Shown here in pieces: positions 8,038 to 18,636 of a stretch of 40,642 bases of DNA (positions are counted from its first letter, which is position 1; each line of letters starts with the position of its first letter). The stretch spans positions 1 through 40,642 of the forward strand of contig JAJDVS010000052.1 in the NCBI GenBank assembly GCA_022825945.1, in the 5' to 3' direction. The DNA comes from Pseudomonadales bacterium. Its GTDB lineage: Bacteria > Pseudomonadota > Gammaproteobacteria > Pseudomonadales > Pseudohongiellaceae. The translations under genes and the position numbers were made by a program. The notes under the pieces are model-generated. The model was not told the DNA's origin and made no database searches. It saw nothing but the letters and a program-made list of their open reading frames with translations.

Positions 8038-8883
8038 TTACGGCTTGCGGAACCGCAAGGTCATGCGATCCGACTCGCCGATCGCCTGCGTATCCGGGTT
8101 GTCGGTCGTCGTTGGCGGCAAACGCCATACGAAGCTGTCGGCGGAATCGTTGGGATTGGCGTTTATCTCGCTGGCTTCCTCGAAAACAAATCCCGCCCGT
8201 TCGAACGCGGCGACGACATCGCTCTGTTTCAGATACCCGTTATCGCCGTTGGCAAATTCGGGGTCGGCGTCTTCCGGAGCGCGGTGCTGAACCACGCCGG
8301 CCACGCCGCCCGGAGCGAGCACATCGTAGGTTTCGGCCAGAGCCGCATCGATAACCGGCTCGTCAAACCGGAACAGGTGGTGCATCGCCCGGAAGTAGAG
8401 GACCGCATCGGCCTGACCGTTCTCCCGGTCGGGAATATCGTCGATCGCGTAGCCGACTATGGGCTGCGCGCTTTCGACTCCTTCAACACTCAGATACCGG
8501 CCCATCTGGGCGATATCGGCGCCGGTGCGCTCGGCGGCGGCTTCATCCCAGGTGGAGAACAATTGACGGAACAGGCTTTCCGGATAGGTCGCGCCGATCA
8601 GACGACCCTGCCCGGCCGTGAGCGGGGTCAGGATCTGGGAATACCAGCCGCCATTGCCGGGAAAGACCTCGACGATCGTCATGTCCGGCTCGATTCCGAA
8701 GAATGACAGCGTCTCCAGCGGATTGCGCCATTCGTCGCGGCCACGGTTCCCGTCCCGGCGTTCGTGGTTGATGACCGCTTCCAGACTGGCGTCGGCCGAC
8801 GCGTTCTCCGCCGCGAATGCGGCATCGTTGGACCAAGCCGCCAAGGTCAGCGCCATTGCGCTCGCCATAACTGCAAATCTCAT
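8038..8883 (-). CDS. exported class I SAM-dependent methyltransferase-like protein
   Basis: 281 residues. The ATG at 8883 has a perfect AGGAGG 5 nt upstream and gives a clear Sec signal peptide (FAVMASAMALTLAAW, likely cleavage AFA/AEN), so a longer in-frame extension to 9186 is rejected. The mature protein has a Rossmann methyltransferase pattern: VEVFPGNGGWYSQIL is motif I, then GRLIGAT, later ADAVLYFRAMHHLFRF and LAPGGVAGVVQHR (motifs IV-V). It belongs to a group of predicted exported methyltransferases (COG4798-like). SAM is not expected in the periplasm, so the true activity is unclear. It appears monocistronic with its own terminator. Confidence 0.8.
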   Translation of the reverse strand: MRFAVMASAMALTLAAWSNDAAFAAENASADASLEAVINHERRDGNRGRDEWRNPLETLSFFGIEPDMTIVEVFPGNGGWYSQILTPLTAGQGRLIGATYPESLFRQLFSTWDEAAAERTGADIAQMGRYLSVEGVESAQPIVGYAIDDIPDRENGQADAVLYFRAMHHLFRFDEPVIDAALAETYDVLAPGGVAGVVQHRAPEDADPEFANGDNGYLKQSDVVAAFERAGFVFEEASEINANPNDSADSFVWRLPPTTTDNPDTQAIGESDRMTLRFRKP

Positions 8884-9161
8884 GAAATCCTCCTGAGGAA
8901 TCGTCTCGTTTTGAGTGTTCGAACAGGCAAGGGTATCAGTTATCCACGAAGAATTCCTTTGTCCAACCCATTTTTGTCTGGACCGTCGCAGTCGGGTTCC
9001 GGCGCGCCATGCAGGCGAAAAAGGCGCGCAGTTGCCCGGCGAAGGCCATGGCGGGATTCGTCTTGCCGAATCCCCCGAATCCTGACATGCCGGGGCTCTG
9101 GTGCGGGATAGAGACAGAGGCTTCGGTCCGTCGCTCAATGTGTGGCTCGATAGATCGGAAG

Positions 9162-9878
9162 CTACTCTGCTTCGAGTTGCAGCCAAAGGCAGCCGTTCAT
9201 GGACAGCTTGTCGATTTTTTGCAGGAGTTTGCGGTGGGTTTCCAGCTCTTCCGGGGTGGGTTTGCGGGTGGCTAGCGCCCTGCTCTTGCCGGGTTCGGAT
9301 GGGTTGGCGACCGGCATGGCCGGGCGGCGGCGGGATTCTTCGCCGAGCGAGAGGCTGATCTGGCCTCCGGTCATGGCGAGCCAGACCCGGGCGAGCAACT
9401 GGGCGTCGAGCAGGGCACCGTGTTTTTCCCGGGCGCTGGCGTCGATGTCGTAGCGCTTGCAGAGGCTGTCTATGCTGTTGCGCTGGCCCGGATGGCGGTT
9501 TTTGGCCATTTGCCAGGTGTCGGTGATTTCGCAGGCCGCCTCGAGTTGGCTCAGGGCGGAAGGTGTGAGCGAAAGTTCCATGTCGATGAATCCCACATCG
9601 AAGGCGGCGTTATGGACGATGACTTCGGCGTCGCGGACGAAGTCGATGAATTCCGCTTCCACCTCGGCAAAGCCGGGTTCGTCCCGCAGTTGCTCGTCGC
9701 TGATGCCATGGACTTCGAAGGCCTGGGCGTCGACTTCCCTGCCTGGATTGAGCAGGCGATGGAACTCGCGACCGGTAAGCCTGCGGTTGATGATTTCGAC
9801 ACAGCCGATTTCAATGATGCGGTGGCCTTCGCCGAGTTCCAGGCCGGTGGTTTCAGTGTCCAGCGCGACAACGCGCAT
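9162..9878 (-). CDS. dnaQ: DNA polymerase III epsilon subunit (3'-5' proofreading exonuclease)
   Basis: 238 residues, DEDDh exonuclease. Exo I is VALDTETTG (catalytic D and E), Exo II contains VHNAAFDVGF and Exo III is KHGALLDAQLLA (catalytic H and D). A linker and a C-terminal segment (ELETHRKLLQKIDKLS) correspond to the part that binds the alpha subunit. The ATG at 9878 is preceded by AGGAG at 8 nt. The gene lies 12 bases after rnhA on the same strand, in the order yafS-like, rnhA, dnaQ; in E. coli the same genes cluster but rnhA and dnaQ are divergent. Confidence 0.97.
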   Translation of the reverse strand: MRVVALDTETTGLELGEGHRIIEIGCVEIINRRLTGREFHRLLNPGREVDAQAFEVHGISDEQLRDEPGFAEVEAEFIDFVRDAEVIVHNAAFDVGFIDMELSLTPSALSQLEAACEITDTWQMAKNRHPGQRNSIDSLCKRYDIDASAREKHGALLDAQLLARVWLAMTGGQISLSLGEESRRRPAMPVANPSEPGKSRALATRKPTPEELETHRKLLQKIDKLSMNGCLWLQLEAE

Positions 9879-9890
9879 CTTGGTTTCTCC

Positions 9891-10346
9891 TCAGCACCTG
9901 CCGCGCAATTCATCGATGCCGCGATTGGCGAGGCGGTCGGCGCGCTCGTTTTGCGGATGGCCGCTATGGCCCCGCACCCATTGCCAGGTGATTTCGTGCC
10001 CGCCCGCAAGCCGGTCGAGTTCCCGCCACAGGTCCTGGTTGAGGACGGGCTTCCGGTTCGCGGTTTTCCAGTTGCGTTTTTTCCAGTTGGGCAGCCATTC
10101 GTTGATTCCCTTGAGCACGTACTGCGAGTCGGTGGTGATCCGCACCCGGCACGGACGCTTGAGCTCCTTCAGCGCCATGATGATGGCGGTCAGTTCCATG
10201 CGGTTGTTGGTGCTCTGGCTGGCGCCGCCATGGATTTCCCTTTCGTTTTCCCCATAGCGCAGCACCGCGCCCCAGCCGCCGGCGCCGGGATTGCCACGGC
10301 AGGCGCCGTCGGTGAACAACTCCACTGTGTCCGCCGCCGGGTTCAG
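9891..10346 (-). CDS. rnhA: ribonuclease HI, probably started at CTG
   Basis: Degrades RNA in RNA:DNA hybrids. The catalytic set is visible: D in [17 protein letters not shown] in NRMELTA, D in ITTDSQYV, H in RGHSGHPQN and D in [11 protein letters not shown]. No ATG, GTG or TTG gives a natural N-terminus with a ribosome binding site. CTG at 10344-10346 has AGGAG 9 nt upstream, overlaps the stop of the upstream methyltransferase (CTGA), and gives 151 residues beginning (M)[13 protein letters not shown], close to E. coli RnhA in length. The alternative is GTG at 10325 (seven residues shorter), which lacks a ribosome binding site. Translation is probably coupled to the upstream gene. Confidence 0.93.
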   Translation of the reverse strand: MNPAADTVELFTDGACRGNPGAGGWGAVLRYGENEREIHGGASQSTNNRMELTAIIMALKELKRPCRVRITTDSQYVLKGINEWLPNWKKRNWKTANRKPVLNQDLWRELDRLAGGHEITWQWVRGHSGHPQNERADRLANRGIDELRGRC

Positions 10347-11131
10347 GACTGCCGGCTCCTTGCGCTGCGGCCTTCGAGGGCGACCACGGCGCCGCCGGTT
10401 CGCGCCCGCAGGGGGGGCAGCCACTTGCGCATGATCGGCGTGACCGGCCTGACCTGGTTGACGCAGAGAATGATGTAGGCGCCGCCGAAAGGCGAATTGA
10501 TTTTCTGGCCGAAACGCTCCCAACCGCGGGCGAAACGCAACAGGGGCTTGCGCCGCAGGGGAATCGAATGCAGGCCGTAGCGGATGCTGTCCACCTGCAG
10601 GTCGAGCAGGCGCAGCCAGTCCGCCAATCGGCCCGGAGCGATGAAACGGGCGCCCCAAGGTATGCCGCCGCGGCGGCGGAACAGGCGCCACAGTCCCCAA
10701 CTGCTCCAGGGATTGAAACCCACGATGAGCATTCTGCCGCCGGAGCGCAGCACCCGATGGGCCTCCCGCAGCAGGCGGTGGCTGTCGCCGGCGAAATCGA
10801 GAGCGTGGTAGAGCAGAATGGCATCGACGCTGTCGCTGGCCAAAGGCAATTCCTCGGCGTCGGCCACGGCCAGCCCGGCGCCGGGCCGGTACATGGGCGC
10901 GAAGCGGATCTTGTGGTACAGCGAACTGTCGTCAATGAAGGAGCGTTCGCCTGAACAACCGAGTTGCAGGATGCGGTAGCCGAACAATTGCCCGAGCATG
11001 GGTTTCAGCAGGCGGGTTTCGACCCGGGCCACGGCGGCTCCCTGGGAAGAGCGAAACCAGTCGTCGGTCATTTCCGCGAGACGCCGGGGCGTCATCCCCG
11101 GGTCTTCGGAAGCATGGAATTGTCCAGCCAT
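10343..11131 (-). CDS. YafS-like SAM-dependent methyltransferase
   Basis: 262 residues, Methyltransf_11-type. The region [12 protein letters not shown] is a shortened motif [24 protein letters not shown] carries motifs II-IV, and [20 protein letters not shown] is motif V-VI. The FNPWSxWGLW segment and the location between gloB (divergent) and rnhA match E. coli YafS, whose substrate is not known to me. The ATG is at 11131; the stop at 10343-10345 overlaps the rnhA CTG start. Cytoplasmic; no signal or membrane segment seen. Confidence 0.85.
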   Translation of the reverse strand: MAGQFHASEDPGMTPRRLAEMTDDWFRSSQGAAVARVETRLLKPMLGQLFGYRILQLGCSGERSFIDDSSLYHKIRFAPMYRPGAGLAVADAEELPLASDSVDAILLYHALDFAGDSHRLLREAHRVLRSGGRMLIVGFNPWSSWGLWRLFRRRGGIPWGARFIAPGRLADWLRLLDLQVDSIRYGLHSIPLRRKPLLRFARGWERFGQKINSPFGGAYIILCVNQVRPVTPIMRKWLPPLRARTGGAVVALEGRSARSRQS

Positions 11132-11199
11132 GATTTAGTCTATAACATGTCGCGTCTGGAAATGAATCAGACTACCCGCCATTCGGTGCGCTCTTTCCC

Positions 11200-11227
11200 G
11201 TCATTCTGCGCGCAGTCGCAGAATGAC
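11200..11227. repeat. REP-like palindrome, copy 1
   Basis: Perfect 11-bp inverted repeat GTCATTCTGCG / CGCAGAATGAC with the 6-nt loop CGCAGT, between the divergent yafS-like gene and gloB. This is the cleanest of the five copies in the window. Confidence 0.85.
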
Positions 11228-11293
11228 AGGAGAAGAAAGCGCGGAATGGCAAGGGGAATATGACGGCGGCGCCGCCAGGATGAGAATTACCGG

Positions 11294-12073
11294 ATGATTT
11301 CACAGATTCATCCCATACCCGCCTTCCGGGACAATTATATCTGGACCCTGATCGGCGATGACGGCGCCAATGCCTGTGTCGTGGACCCGGGCGACCCGGC
11401 GCCGGTTCGGGAATTTCTCGACAGCCGCGGGCTTGCGCTCAGCGACATCCTCATTACCCACCACCACCACGACCATACCGGCGGCCTTGTGGATTTGATC
11501 GGCAGGTACCAGCCCCGGGTTTATGGGCCGGCGGGCATTGCGGGAGTGGCCGAGACACTCGGGGAAGGCAGCCGGGTTGCGGTGCTCGGCGTCGAATTCT
11601 CGGTTTTCGAAGTGCCCGGCCATACCCTGGACCATATCGCCTATTTTCACGACGGCAGCGCCCATGAAGGCCCCCTGCTGTTCTGCGGCGACACCCTGTT
11701 CGCCGCCGGCTGCGGGCGGCTGTTTGAAGGCAGCCCGGCGCAGATGCTCGCATCCCTGCGCAAGGTCAGCGCCCTGCCCCCGGCAACCGCCGTGTATTGC
11801 ACCCATGAATACACCCTGGCCAATCTCGCTTTTGCCGTGGCTGCCGACCCGGACAATCCGACGCTGCGGTCGCGGGTGGAAAGCGAGGAGGAGAAGCGCG
11901 AACAGGGACGACCGACCCTGCCATCCACACTGGATCTCGAGCTGGCCACCAATCCCTTTCTGCGCTGCGGCGAAGCCGCCCTCGCCGCCAGCGCCACGAA
12001 ACGCCTCGGGCGCCCGGTCACGGATGAAACCGAAGTATTTGCCGCCATTCGCAAATGGAAGGATCAGTTCTGA
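11294..12073 (+). CDS. gloB: hydroxyacylglutathione hydrolase (glyoxalase II)
   Basis: Hydrolyses S-lactoylglutathione to lactate and glutathione, the second step of methylglyoxal detoxification. 259 residues. The metallo-beta-lactamase metal motif is THHHHDHTGG; further ligands sit in VPGHTLDH, FCGDTLFAAGCGRLFEG and YCTHEYTLANL, and the C-terminal HAGH_C domain binds glutathione. The start MISQIHPIPAFRDNYIW is typical. Its stop overlaps the mltD start region, so gloB probably heads the gloB-mltD-POT-fabI series. Confidence 0.97.
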   Translation: MISQIHPIPAFRDNYIWTLIGDDGANACVVDPGDPAPVREFLDSRGLALSDILITHHHHDHTGGLVDLIGRYQPRVYGPAGIAGVAETLGEGSRVAVLGVEFSVFEVPGHTLDHIAYFHDGSAHEGPLLFCGDTLFAAGCGRLFEGSPAQMLASLRKVSALPPATAVYCTHEYTLANLAFAVAADPDNPTLRSRVESEEEKREQGRPTLPSTLDLELATNPFLRCGEAALAASATKRLGRPVTDETEVFAAIRKWKDQF

Positions 12074-13494
12074 ACTCCCTGCCCGATTATGTCATCAAGG
12101 TGGGGTGCGCGCTCTGCCTGTTGTCTTCCTGCACCGTTTCCCCGACCCGGGAAAGCGGCGGGAAACTGGCCACCGAACCTCCCGCGGCAGCGAATCAACA
12201 GGATACCGGGTCCCCGTCACACGCAGGCAATCCCGCAGCGACGACAGACGAAGCCGCAACGGATTCCATAAGGGACTCCCTTCCCCCTTCCACTCTGGAC
12301 GAGCCCGAGCCATCCATCCACAGCGGCCTGTGGCGGCGGATTGCCGATGGATTGCAATTGCAGGCGTATTACGACCGCCCTGAAGTGGTCGAGCAGGTGC
12401 GGCTGTATGCCCGCCGGCCGGATTATTTCGAGCGGGTGGGGGAACGCGCCCGCCCCTTCCTCCACGGCGTTGTGGAGCAGATCGAACAACGCGGCCTGCC
12501 CATGGAAATCGCGCTGATGCCATTTGTGGAAAGCGGCTTCAATCCCAACGCGGTATCCCCCCGGGCGGCGGCGGGCCCCTGGCAGTTCATGGCGGGCACC
12601 GGCCGCAGCCTTGGCCTGCGGGTGGACCCCTGGTTCGACGGCCGCAGGGACCCCGTTGCATCCACCACGGCGGCGCTGGATTATCTCGAGATTCAGCAAC
12701 AGCGCTTCGCCGAGAACTGGCTGCTGGCATTCGCCGCCTACAACTCGGGGCCGGCCAATGTGAGCCGCATACTGCGGAACCTTGGCGAAAACGCCACTGA
12801 GGTGGATTTCTGGCAATTGCCGCTGCCGGCGGAAACCCAGATCCATGTGCCGCGGATTCTGGCCCTGGCCAGCATCCTCGACAGCGGCGGAAAAACCGGT
12901 TTCAGCTTTCCCGAAATCGCAGACGAGGAATTCCTCGCCCGGGTCAGGGTGGGGCCGAGCGCGAGTATCGTCATCGCCGCGGAGCTTGCGGGCCTGAAAC
13001 CGGAAGCGCTGCGACGCCTCAATCCCGGCTTCCGGCAATGGTGGACGCCGCCGGACGGCAACCCGGACTTTCTCCATATGCCCAGGGAAAAGGCCCAAAC
13101 CCTGCGGCTCGCCCTGCTTGAGGCGCCAAACGTCATCCAGGTTCGCGCCAAGCGCTATCTCATCGAGCCGGGAGACACCCTGGGCGGAATCGCCCGGGCC
13201 ATGGCGGTGCCGGTGGATGTGCTGCGCTCCCACAACGGCCTGCGCGGCGACCTGATTATCGCCGGCGACTATCTCTCGATTCCCGGCCCCGGCGGGGATA
13301 TGGCGCTGGAGCCTCTTGCGGAACCGGACAGCCCGGGGATATACATCGTGCAGGCGGGCGACAGCCTCTGGGCCATCGCCCGCCGCAACGGACTCGAGGT
13401 GGCGACTTTGGCAGGGATCAACGCAATCTCACCCAATGCGCTCATTCTGCCGGGGCAGCGGTTGCTGCTGGGTCCGGCGTCCGAGGGGAGGTAA
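12055..13494 (+). CDS. mltD: membrane-bound lytic murein transglycosylase D, lipoprotein
   Basis: Cleaves peptidoglycan glycan strands to 1,6-anhydro products. 479 residues if started at ATG 12055. The signal peptide ends in lipobox LLSSC (acylated C26). A low-complexity linker follows, then the SLT domain with catalytic E159 in FVESGFNPN, RAAAGPWQFM and AFAAYNSGPANV, and two LysM domains (YLIEPGDTLGGIARAM, YIVQAGDSLWAIARRN) that bind glycan. The ATG overlaps gloB by 19 bases. A CTG at 12070, overlapping the gloB stop as CTGA and with AAGGA upstream, is an alternative start that also keeps the lipobox. The transporter gene begins 7 bases after the stop. Confidence 0.95.
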   Translation: MEGSVLNSLPDYVIKVGCALCLLSSCTVSPTRESGGKLATEPPAAANQQDTGSPSHAGNPAATTDEAATDSIRDSLPPSTLDEPEPSIHSGLWRRIADGLQLQAYYDRPEVVEQVRLYARRPDYFERVGERARPFLHGVVEQIEQRGLPMEIALMPFVESGFNPNAVSPRAAAGPWQFMAGTGRSLGLRVDPWFDGRRDPVASTTAALDYLEIQQQRFAENWLLAFAAYNSGPANVSRILRNLGENATEVDFWQLPLPAETQIHVPRILALASILDSGGKTGFSFPEIADEEFLARVRVGPSASIVIAAELAGLKPEALRRLNPGFRQWWTPPDGNPDFLHMPREKAQTLRLALLEAPNVIQVRAKRYLIEPGDTLGGIARAMAVPVDVLRSHNGLRGDLIIAGDYLSIPGPGGDMALEPLAEPDSPGIYIVQAGDSLWAIARRNGLEVATLAGINAISPNALILPGQRLLLGPASEGR

Positions 13495-13501
13495 CAACGA
13501 C

Positions 13502-15064
<1,563 letters not shown>

Positions 15065-15066
15065 CC

Positions 15067-15855
15067 ATGGCGTTTCTGCGGGGAAAGAAAATTCTCATAC
15101 TCGGTGTGGCGAGCAAGTTGTCCATCGCCACCGGAATCGCCAGGGCCATGCACCGGGAAGGCGCCGAGCTTGCTTTCACCTATCAGAACGAGAGGTTGGG
15201 CAAGCGGGTGGAGGATATCGCCGGGGAATGCGGCTCGGACTTGCTCTTTCCCTGCGACGTCACCAATGACGGGGAAATCGGGCAACTGTTCCAGGACCTG
15301 GCCAATTCTTGGGACGGTCTCGATGGGCTGGTGCATTGTCTGGCCTATGCTCCGGCGGGGGAGCTGGACGGCGACTATGTGGATGTCACCACCCGGGAAG
15401 GATTTCTCACCGCGCACGAGATCAGCTCCTACAGTTTCGTCGCCCTGGCCCGGGCGGCCAAGCCCCTGATGGAGGGCAGGAACGGCTCCCTGCTCACCCT
15501 GAGCTACCTTGGCGCCATGCGCAGCCTGCCAAACTACAATGTGATGGGGCTTGCCAAGGCGAGCCTGGAAGCCAATGTGCGCTATATGGCTTCGAGCCTG
15601 GGGCCGGAAGGCACTCGGGTGAATGCGATCTCGGCGGGGCCGGTGCGCACCCTGGCGGCCTCGGGAGTGAAAAGCTTCCGCAAGATGCTCGATTACAACG
15701 CCCGCAATACGCCGCTGCGGCGCAATGTCACCACCGATGAAATCGGCAATGCCGCGGCCTTTCTCTGTTCCGACCTGGCCACGGGCATCTGCGGCGAAGT
15801 CCTGTACGTGGACGGCGGCTTCAATACCACCGCCATGGGTTCGCTGCCCCAGTGA
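15067..15855 (+). CDS. fabI: enoyl-ACP reductase (NADH) FabI
   Basis: Last reductive step of each fatty-acid elongation cycle. 262 residues, short-chain dehydrogenase fold. [13 protein letters not shown] is the cofactor-binding loop, DISSYSF-like [10 protein letters not shown] and the Y-x6-K catalytic pair in [11 protein letters not shown] are present, and [20 protein letters not shown] substrate loop is conserved as [16 protein letters not shown]. Where E. coli has HSIGFAP (Gly93), this protein has HCLAYAP, with Ala at that place. It starts 2 bases after the transporter stop and is the last gene of the run; REP palindromes follow. Confidence 0.97.
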   Translation: MAFLRGKKILILGVASKLSIATGIARAMHREGAELAFTYQNERLGKRVEDIAGECGSDLLFPCDVTNDGEIGQLFQDLANSWDGLDGLVHCLAYAPAGELDGDYVDVTTREGFLTAHEISSYSFVALARAAKPLMEGRNGSLLTLSYLGAMRSLPNYNVMGLAKASLEANVRYMASSLGPEGTRVNAISAGPVRTLAASGVKSFRKMLDYNARNTPLRRNVTTDEIGNAAAFLCSDLATGICGEVLYVDGGFNTTAMGSLPQ

Positions 15856-15887
15856 GGAGATTGTTCGCGGAGTGAGGCCTCGCCGCT

Positions 15888-15983
15888 GACATTCTGCGCT
15901 TAGCCAAGCATACCTCCCCGTCGTTCTGCGCGTTTGTTTTTCCGTCATCCTGCGCGGAGCGAAGCGCAGTCGCAGAATGACGG
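15888..15983. repeat. REP-like palindrome cluster, copy 2
   Basis: Half-unit ACATTCTGCGC near 15890, CCCCGTCGTTCTGCG at 15917-15931, and a long hairpin made by CCGTCATCCTGCG (15942-15954) and CGCAGAATGACGG (15971-15983), one mismatch. It lies between convergent fabI and ppiD and may terminate both transcripts. Confidence 0.8.
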
Positions 15984-15990
15984 GGAAGGT

Positions 15991-17895
15991 TCAGGGTAGC
16001 AGGGGCGCGAGGTCGTCGAACTCGCCGATTTGCTGGCGGCTGATTTCCGAGTTTTCCCGCAGGGTTTGCAGGTAGCGCTCGAAATCGTTGTTGCCCAGAT
16101 CCGTGGCCAGCGACCGGGCGAGAGTGGCGCGTTGATCTTCTGGCACGTCTTCGGTGGCGCCCGGGTTGACCGCGCTCAATTCCACCGCCACGTAAGTGCC
16201 GTTGTTCAGCACGAGGCCGTCATGCAGCGGCGCCTCTTCAGGCCGGGGCAGGGAAAAGACATGCCGCACGACTTCCGGGTTGACCTCGAAACTGTCGCGC
16301 CGGGTTTCGGCCGCCTCGATCCATTCGAGTTCGTTTTCGGTCAACAACTCATCAAGCGCTTCTCCGGACTCCAGCGCGCCGAGGATTTCTTCGCCGAGGC
16401 TGACCACCGCCTCGCGTTCCATGTCACTGCGCAACAGCACGGTGATCTCGGCCTCGACTTCCTCCAGGGGGCGGATATAGGATTCATTGAACTCTTCGAC
16501 CCGCACCACCACCGCCCGGCTATCGTCAAGCTCGATCACGTCGCTGTTGTTGCCGTCGAGCAGCACTTCGTCGGAATACAGCGCTTCGAGCACTTGGGGA
16601 TTGGCGAATACATCCGTGCCGCCGAGACGGCTGATGGCTTCCCCGGTGAGCACGGGCAATTCCAGTTGCTCTGAAATGGCGGCGAGATCGCCGCTTTCGA
16701 ATGCGAGATTGGAAAGATCCTCCAGCCGCGCGGCATAGATCAGTTCCACCTCGGCGCTTTTCAGATCGCGCTCGATTCGTGCGGACACGTCTTCAAAAGG
16801 CGCAAACTCATTCCGGGAATCTTCGGTCAGTTGCAGGATATGCACGCCGAATTCACTGACCACGGGACCGGAAATCTCGTTCAGGGCGAGTTCCGCCAGG
16901 GCGGCTTCGACTTCGGGTGGAAAGACGGCGCCGTCGGTATAGCCGATGTCGCCGCCGGCTTCGGCTGAAATCGTATCGCTGGAAAGCTCGAGGGCGAGGG
17001 CGGCGAAGTCCTCGCCGTCATCGAGCCGTTGCTTTGCCGCGGTTGCCGCCTCAAGCGCCTCATCTTCGCTGATGGCGAAAGTCTCGAACAGGATATGGGA
17101 GGCGCGCTTTTCCGCAGCGCCCTGATATTCGCTGCGCTCCTGTTCGTAGCGAGCCTGCAATTCCGCCGGATCCACCTCAATTTCCTCGGCGATGGCGGCC
17201 TGATCGAGCACCACGTATTGCGCCGTGACGTTTTCCGGCTCGCGGAACTGTTCCTGGTTCCGCTCGTAGTATTCGCTGATGCGCTCGTCGCCGATCGTCT
17301 CGCCGATGGTTCTGGCGCCCATGGGAATGGCGATATAGCGGAAATCCCGGGTCTGTTGCTGCAATTCGATGAGTTGTTCCAGTTCTCCCGGGGTGAGGAA
17401 ATTCGATCCGGCATAGGCGTTGGCGATCTGGGAAAGCGCCATGCGGCGGCCCAGATCTTCGCGGTACAGCGGCGCCGACATGCCCATGCTCGCCATGGTG
17501 CGCACGGCGTACTCCGGGTCGAAAACCCCGTCGATCTGGAACTGCGGCGAGTCCAGGATGAAGCGGTCGATGCGGTTGCTGGATATCGACAGGTCGGCTT
17601 GTTCGGCGGTCTGGCGCAGCAGCGCCTCGTCGATCAACTGGTTGAGGGCGATATCCTCCACCAGGCCGGGATCCATCGAGCCGGCTTCCGGCCCGAAGTT
17701 GGCGAGCAATTGCTGGACGCTGTTCTGCAACTGCAATTCGTTGATTTCCTCGCCGTTGACTTCGGCTACGGGCGGCGTGGTAATCAGGCCGCCGATGATT
17801 CCTTCCACTCCCCACAGCGCGAACACCGCCACGATCAGTCCTATGATGACCTTGGCGATGACACCCTGGGAGTTGTCCCTGATGTTCTGGAGCAT
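15991..17895 (-). CDS. ppiD: periplasmic folding chaperone / peptidyl-prolyl isomerase-like PpiD
   Basis: 634 residues, anchored in the inner membrane and facing the periplasm, where it assists proteins emerging from SecYEG. One N-terminal membrane span (VIIGLIVAVFALWGVEGII) is followed by a SurA_N-like chaperone domain, a parvulin domain (ASHILFETFAISEDEA to SEFGVHILQLTEDS, with GGDIGYTDGAVFPPEVEAAL) and a second C-terminal chaperone-like region. The ATG at 17895 (MLQNIRDNSQGVIAKV) is the usual PpiD start; the longer in-frame extension contains the hupB terminator region. It follows hupB as in E. coli, but a terminator separates them. Confidence 0.95.
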   Translation of the reverse strand: MLQNIRDNSQGVIAKVIIGLIVAVFALWGVEGIIGGLITTPPVAEVNGEEINELQLQNSVQQLLANFGPEAGSMDPGLVEDIALNQLIDEALLRQTAEQADLSISSNRIDRFILDSPQFQIDGVFDPEYAVRTMASMGMSAPLYREDLGRRMALSQIANAYAGSNFLTPGELEQLIELQQQTRDFRYIAIPMGARTIGETIGDERISEYYERNQEQFREPENVTAQYVVLDQAAIAEEIEVDPAELQARYEQERSEYQGAAEKRASHILFETFAISEDEALEAATAAKQRLDDGEDFAALALELSSDTISAEAGGDIGYTDGAVFPPEVEAALAELALNEISGPVVSEFGVHILQLTEDSRNEFAPFEDVSARIERDLKSAEVELIYAARLEDLSNLAFESGDLAAISEQLELPVLTGEAISRLGGTDVFANPQVLEALYSDEVLLDGNNSDVIELDDSRAVVVRVEEFNESYIRPLEEVEAEITVLLRSDMEREAVVSLGEEILGALESGEALDELLTENELEWIEAAETRRDSFEVNPEVVRHVFSLPRPEEAPLHDGLVLNNGTYVAVELSAVNPGATEDVPEDQRATLARSLATDLGNNDFERYLQTLRENSEISRQQIGEFDDLAPLLP

Positions 17896-17966
17896 GGTCT
17901 GATGATCCGGTAAGCGCTCACAGCCGTCGCCGCGGTTTTCGCGGCAGACCTCATGCCGATGCAATC

Positions 17967-17997
17967 AAAAATGGGCGCATCAAGGAACGCGCCCATT
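17967..17997 (-). terminator. Rho-independent terminator of hupB
   Basis: Perfect 9-bp stem AATGGGCGC / GCGCCCATT (17970-17978 and 17989-17997), loop of 10, and a T run on the minus strand (A run 17967-17971 on plus). It is 90 bases beyond the hupB stop and 72 bases before the ppiD start. Confidence 0.85.
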
Positions 17998-18086
17998 CCG
18001 ATCTCTGGCCGACTTGCCGCGCGACACCGGTCCGGGCGTCGCCGCCGCGGCTGATGGTTGTGCCGGTTGCCGCGTTGGACGGGCGA

Positions 18087-18359
18087 TCAGGCTACCGCGT
18101 CTTTCAGCGCCTTGCCGGCTTTGAAAGCGGGAATCCTGGACGCCGCGATCGCAATGGATTCCCCGGTGCGGGGATTGCGTCCGGTGCGGGCGCCGCGTTC
18201 CCGCACGGAAAAGGTGCCAAAGCCCACGAGCGCGACCGAATTTCCGCCGCTGAGGGCGTCGGCGATAGCGTCCAAGGTGGCTTCCACAACTTCGCCCGCG
18301 CTCGCCTTGGTCACGCCGGCATTCTGCGCGACCACGTCTATCAGTTCAGATTTGTTCAT
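18087..18359 (-). CDS. hupB: DNA-binding protein HU-beta
   Basis: Histone-like nucleoid protein, 90 residues, bends and compacts DNA as a dimer. [19 protein letters not shown] at the start, core [23 protein letters not shown]-inserting loop [10 protein letters not shown] with the key Pro, and C-terminal [13 protein letters not shown] are canonical. The ATG at 18359 has AGGGG about 7 nt upstream. It has its own promoter (18564-18593) and terminator (17967-17997), so it is an independent unit between lon and ppiD. Confidence 0.98.
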   Translation of the reverse strand: MNKSELIDVVAQNAGVTKASAGEVVEATLDAIADALSGGNSVALVGFGTFSVRERGARTGRNPRTGESIAIAASRIPAFKAGKALKDAVA

Positions 18360-18563
18360 GCTTATCCCCTGTCAGATTAGCTGGATTTTCGTTGTTGCAG
18401 AGAGTGTTTTGTCCTCGAACGAAGCAGTTCAGTGAATTTCCTCAGTTGGCCGGGCCACATTCCGGTTGGCGCGACATCGGCGATCCCTGCCGCATGAATT
18501 CAATCCGAACCTGATTCGACGCAGAAGCAGCGGTAACTCCTGCCCGATTTGCTGCTAGGGGGG

Positions 18564-18593
18564 ATTAAAACAGTAGCGCGAAAGCAGTGTCAA
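18564..18593 (-). promoter_or_regulatory. sigma-70 promoter for hupB
   Basis: On the minus strand TTGACA (18588-18593), 18-nt spacer, TTTAAT (18564-18569, 5/6 to TATAAT). A second TTGACA begins 14 nt further upstream (18602-18607). The site lies 44 bases beyond the lon stop and predicts a leader of about 200 nt before hupB. Confidence 0.65.
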
Positions 18594-18636
18594 CCCAACT
18601 TTGTCAAATGTCTGAAATAGTTTTATCCCGAACCCC

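Noticed and set aside
8884..9161. Expected tRNA gene near dnaQ, as in E. coli
   Set aside because: No T-loop consensus, acceptor pairing or cloverleaf found in this spacer or elsewhere in the window.
8884..9186. Upstream in-frame extension of the exported methyltransferase to 9186
   Set aside because: The extension has no homology, whereas the ATG at 8883 has AGGAGG and starts a signal peptide.
15343..15363. Natural triclosan resistance of FabI
   Set aside because: Ala at the Gly93 position also occurs in sensitive FabI proteins, so no resistance claim is justified.
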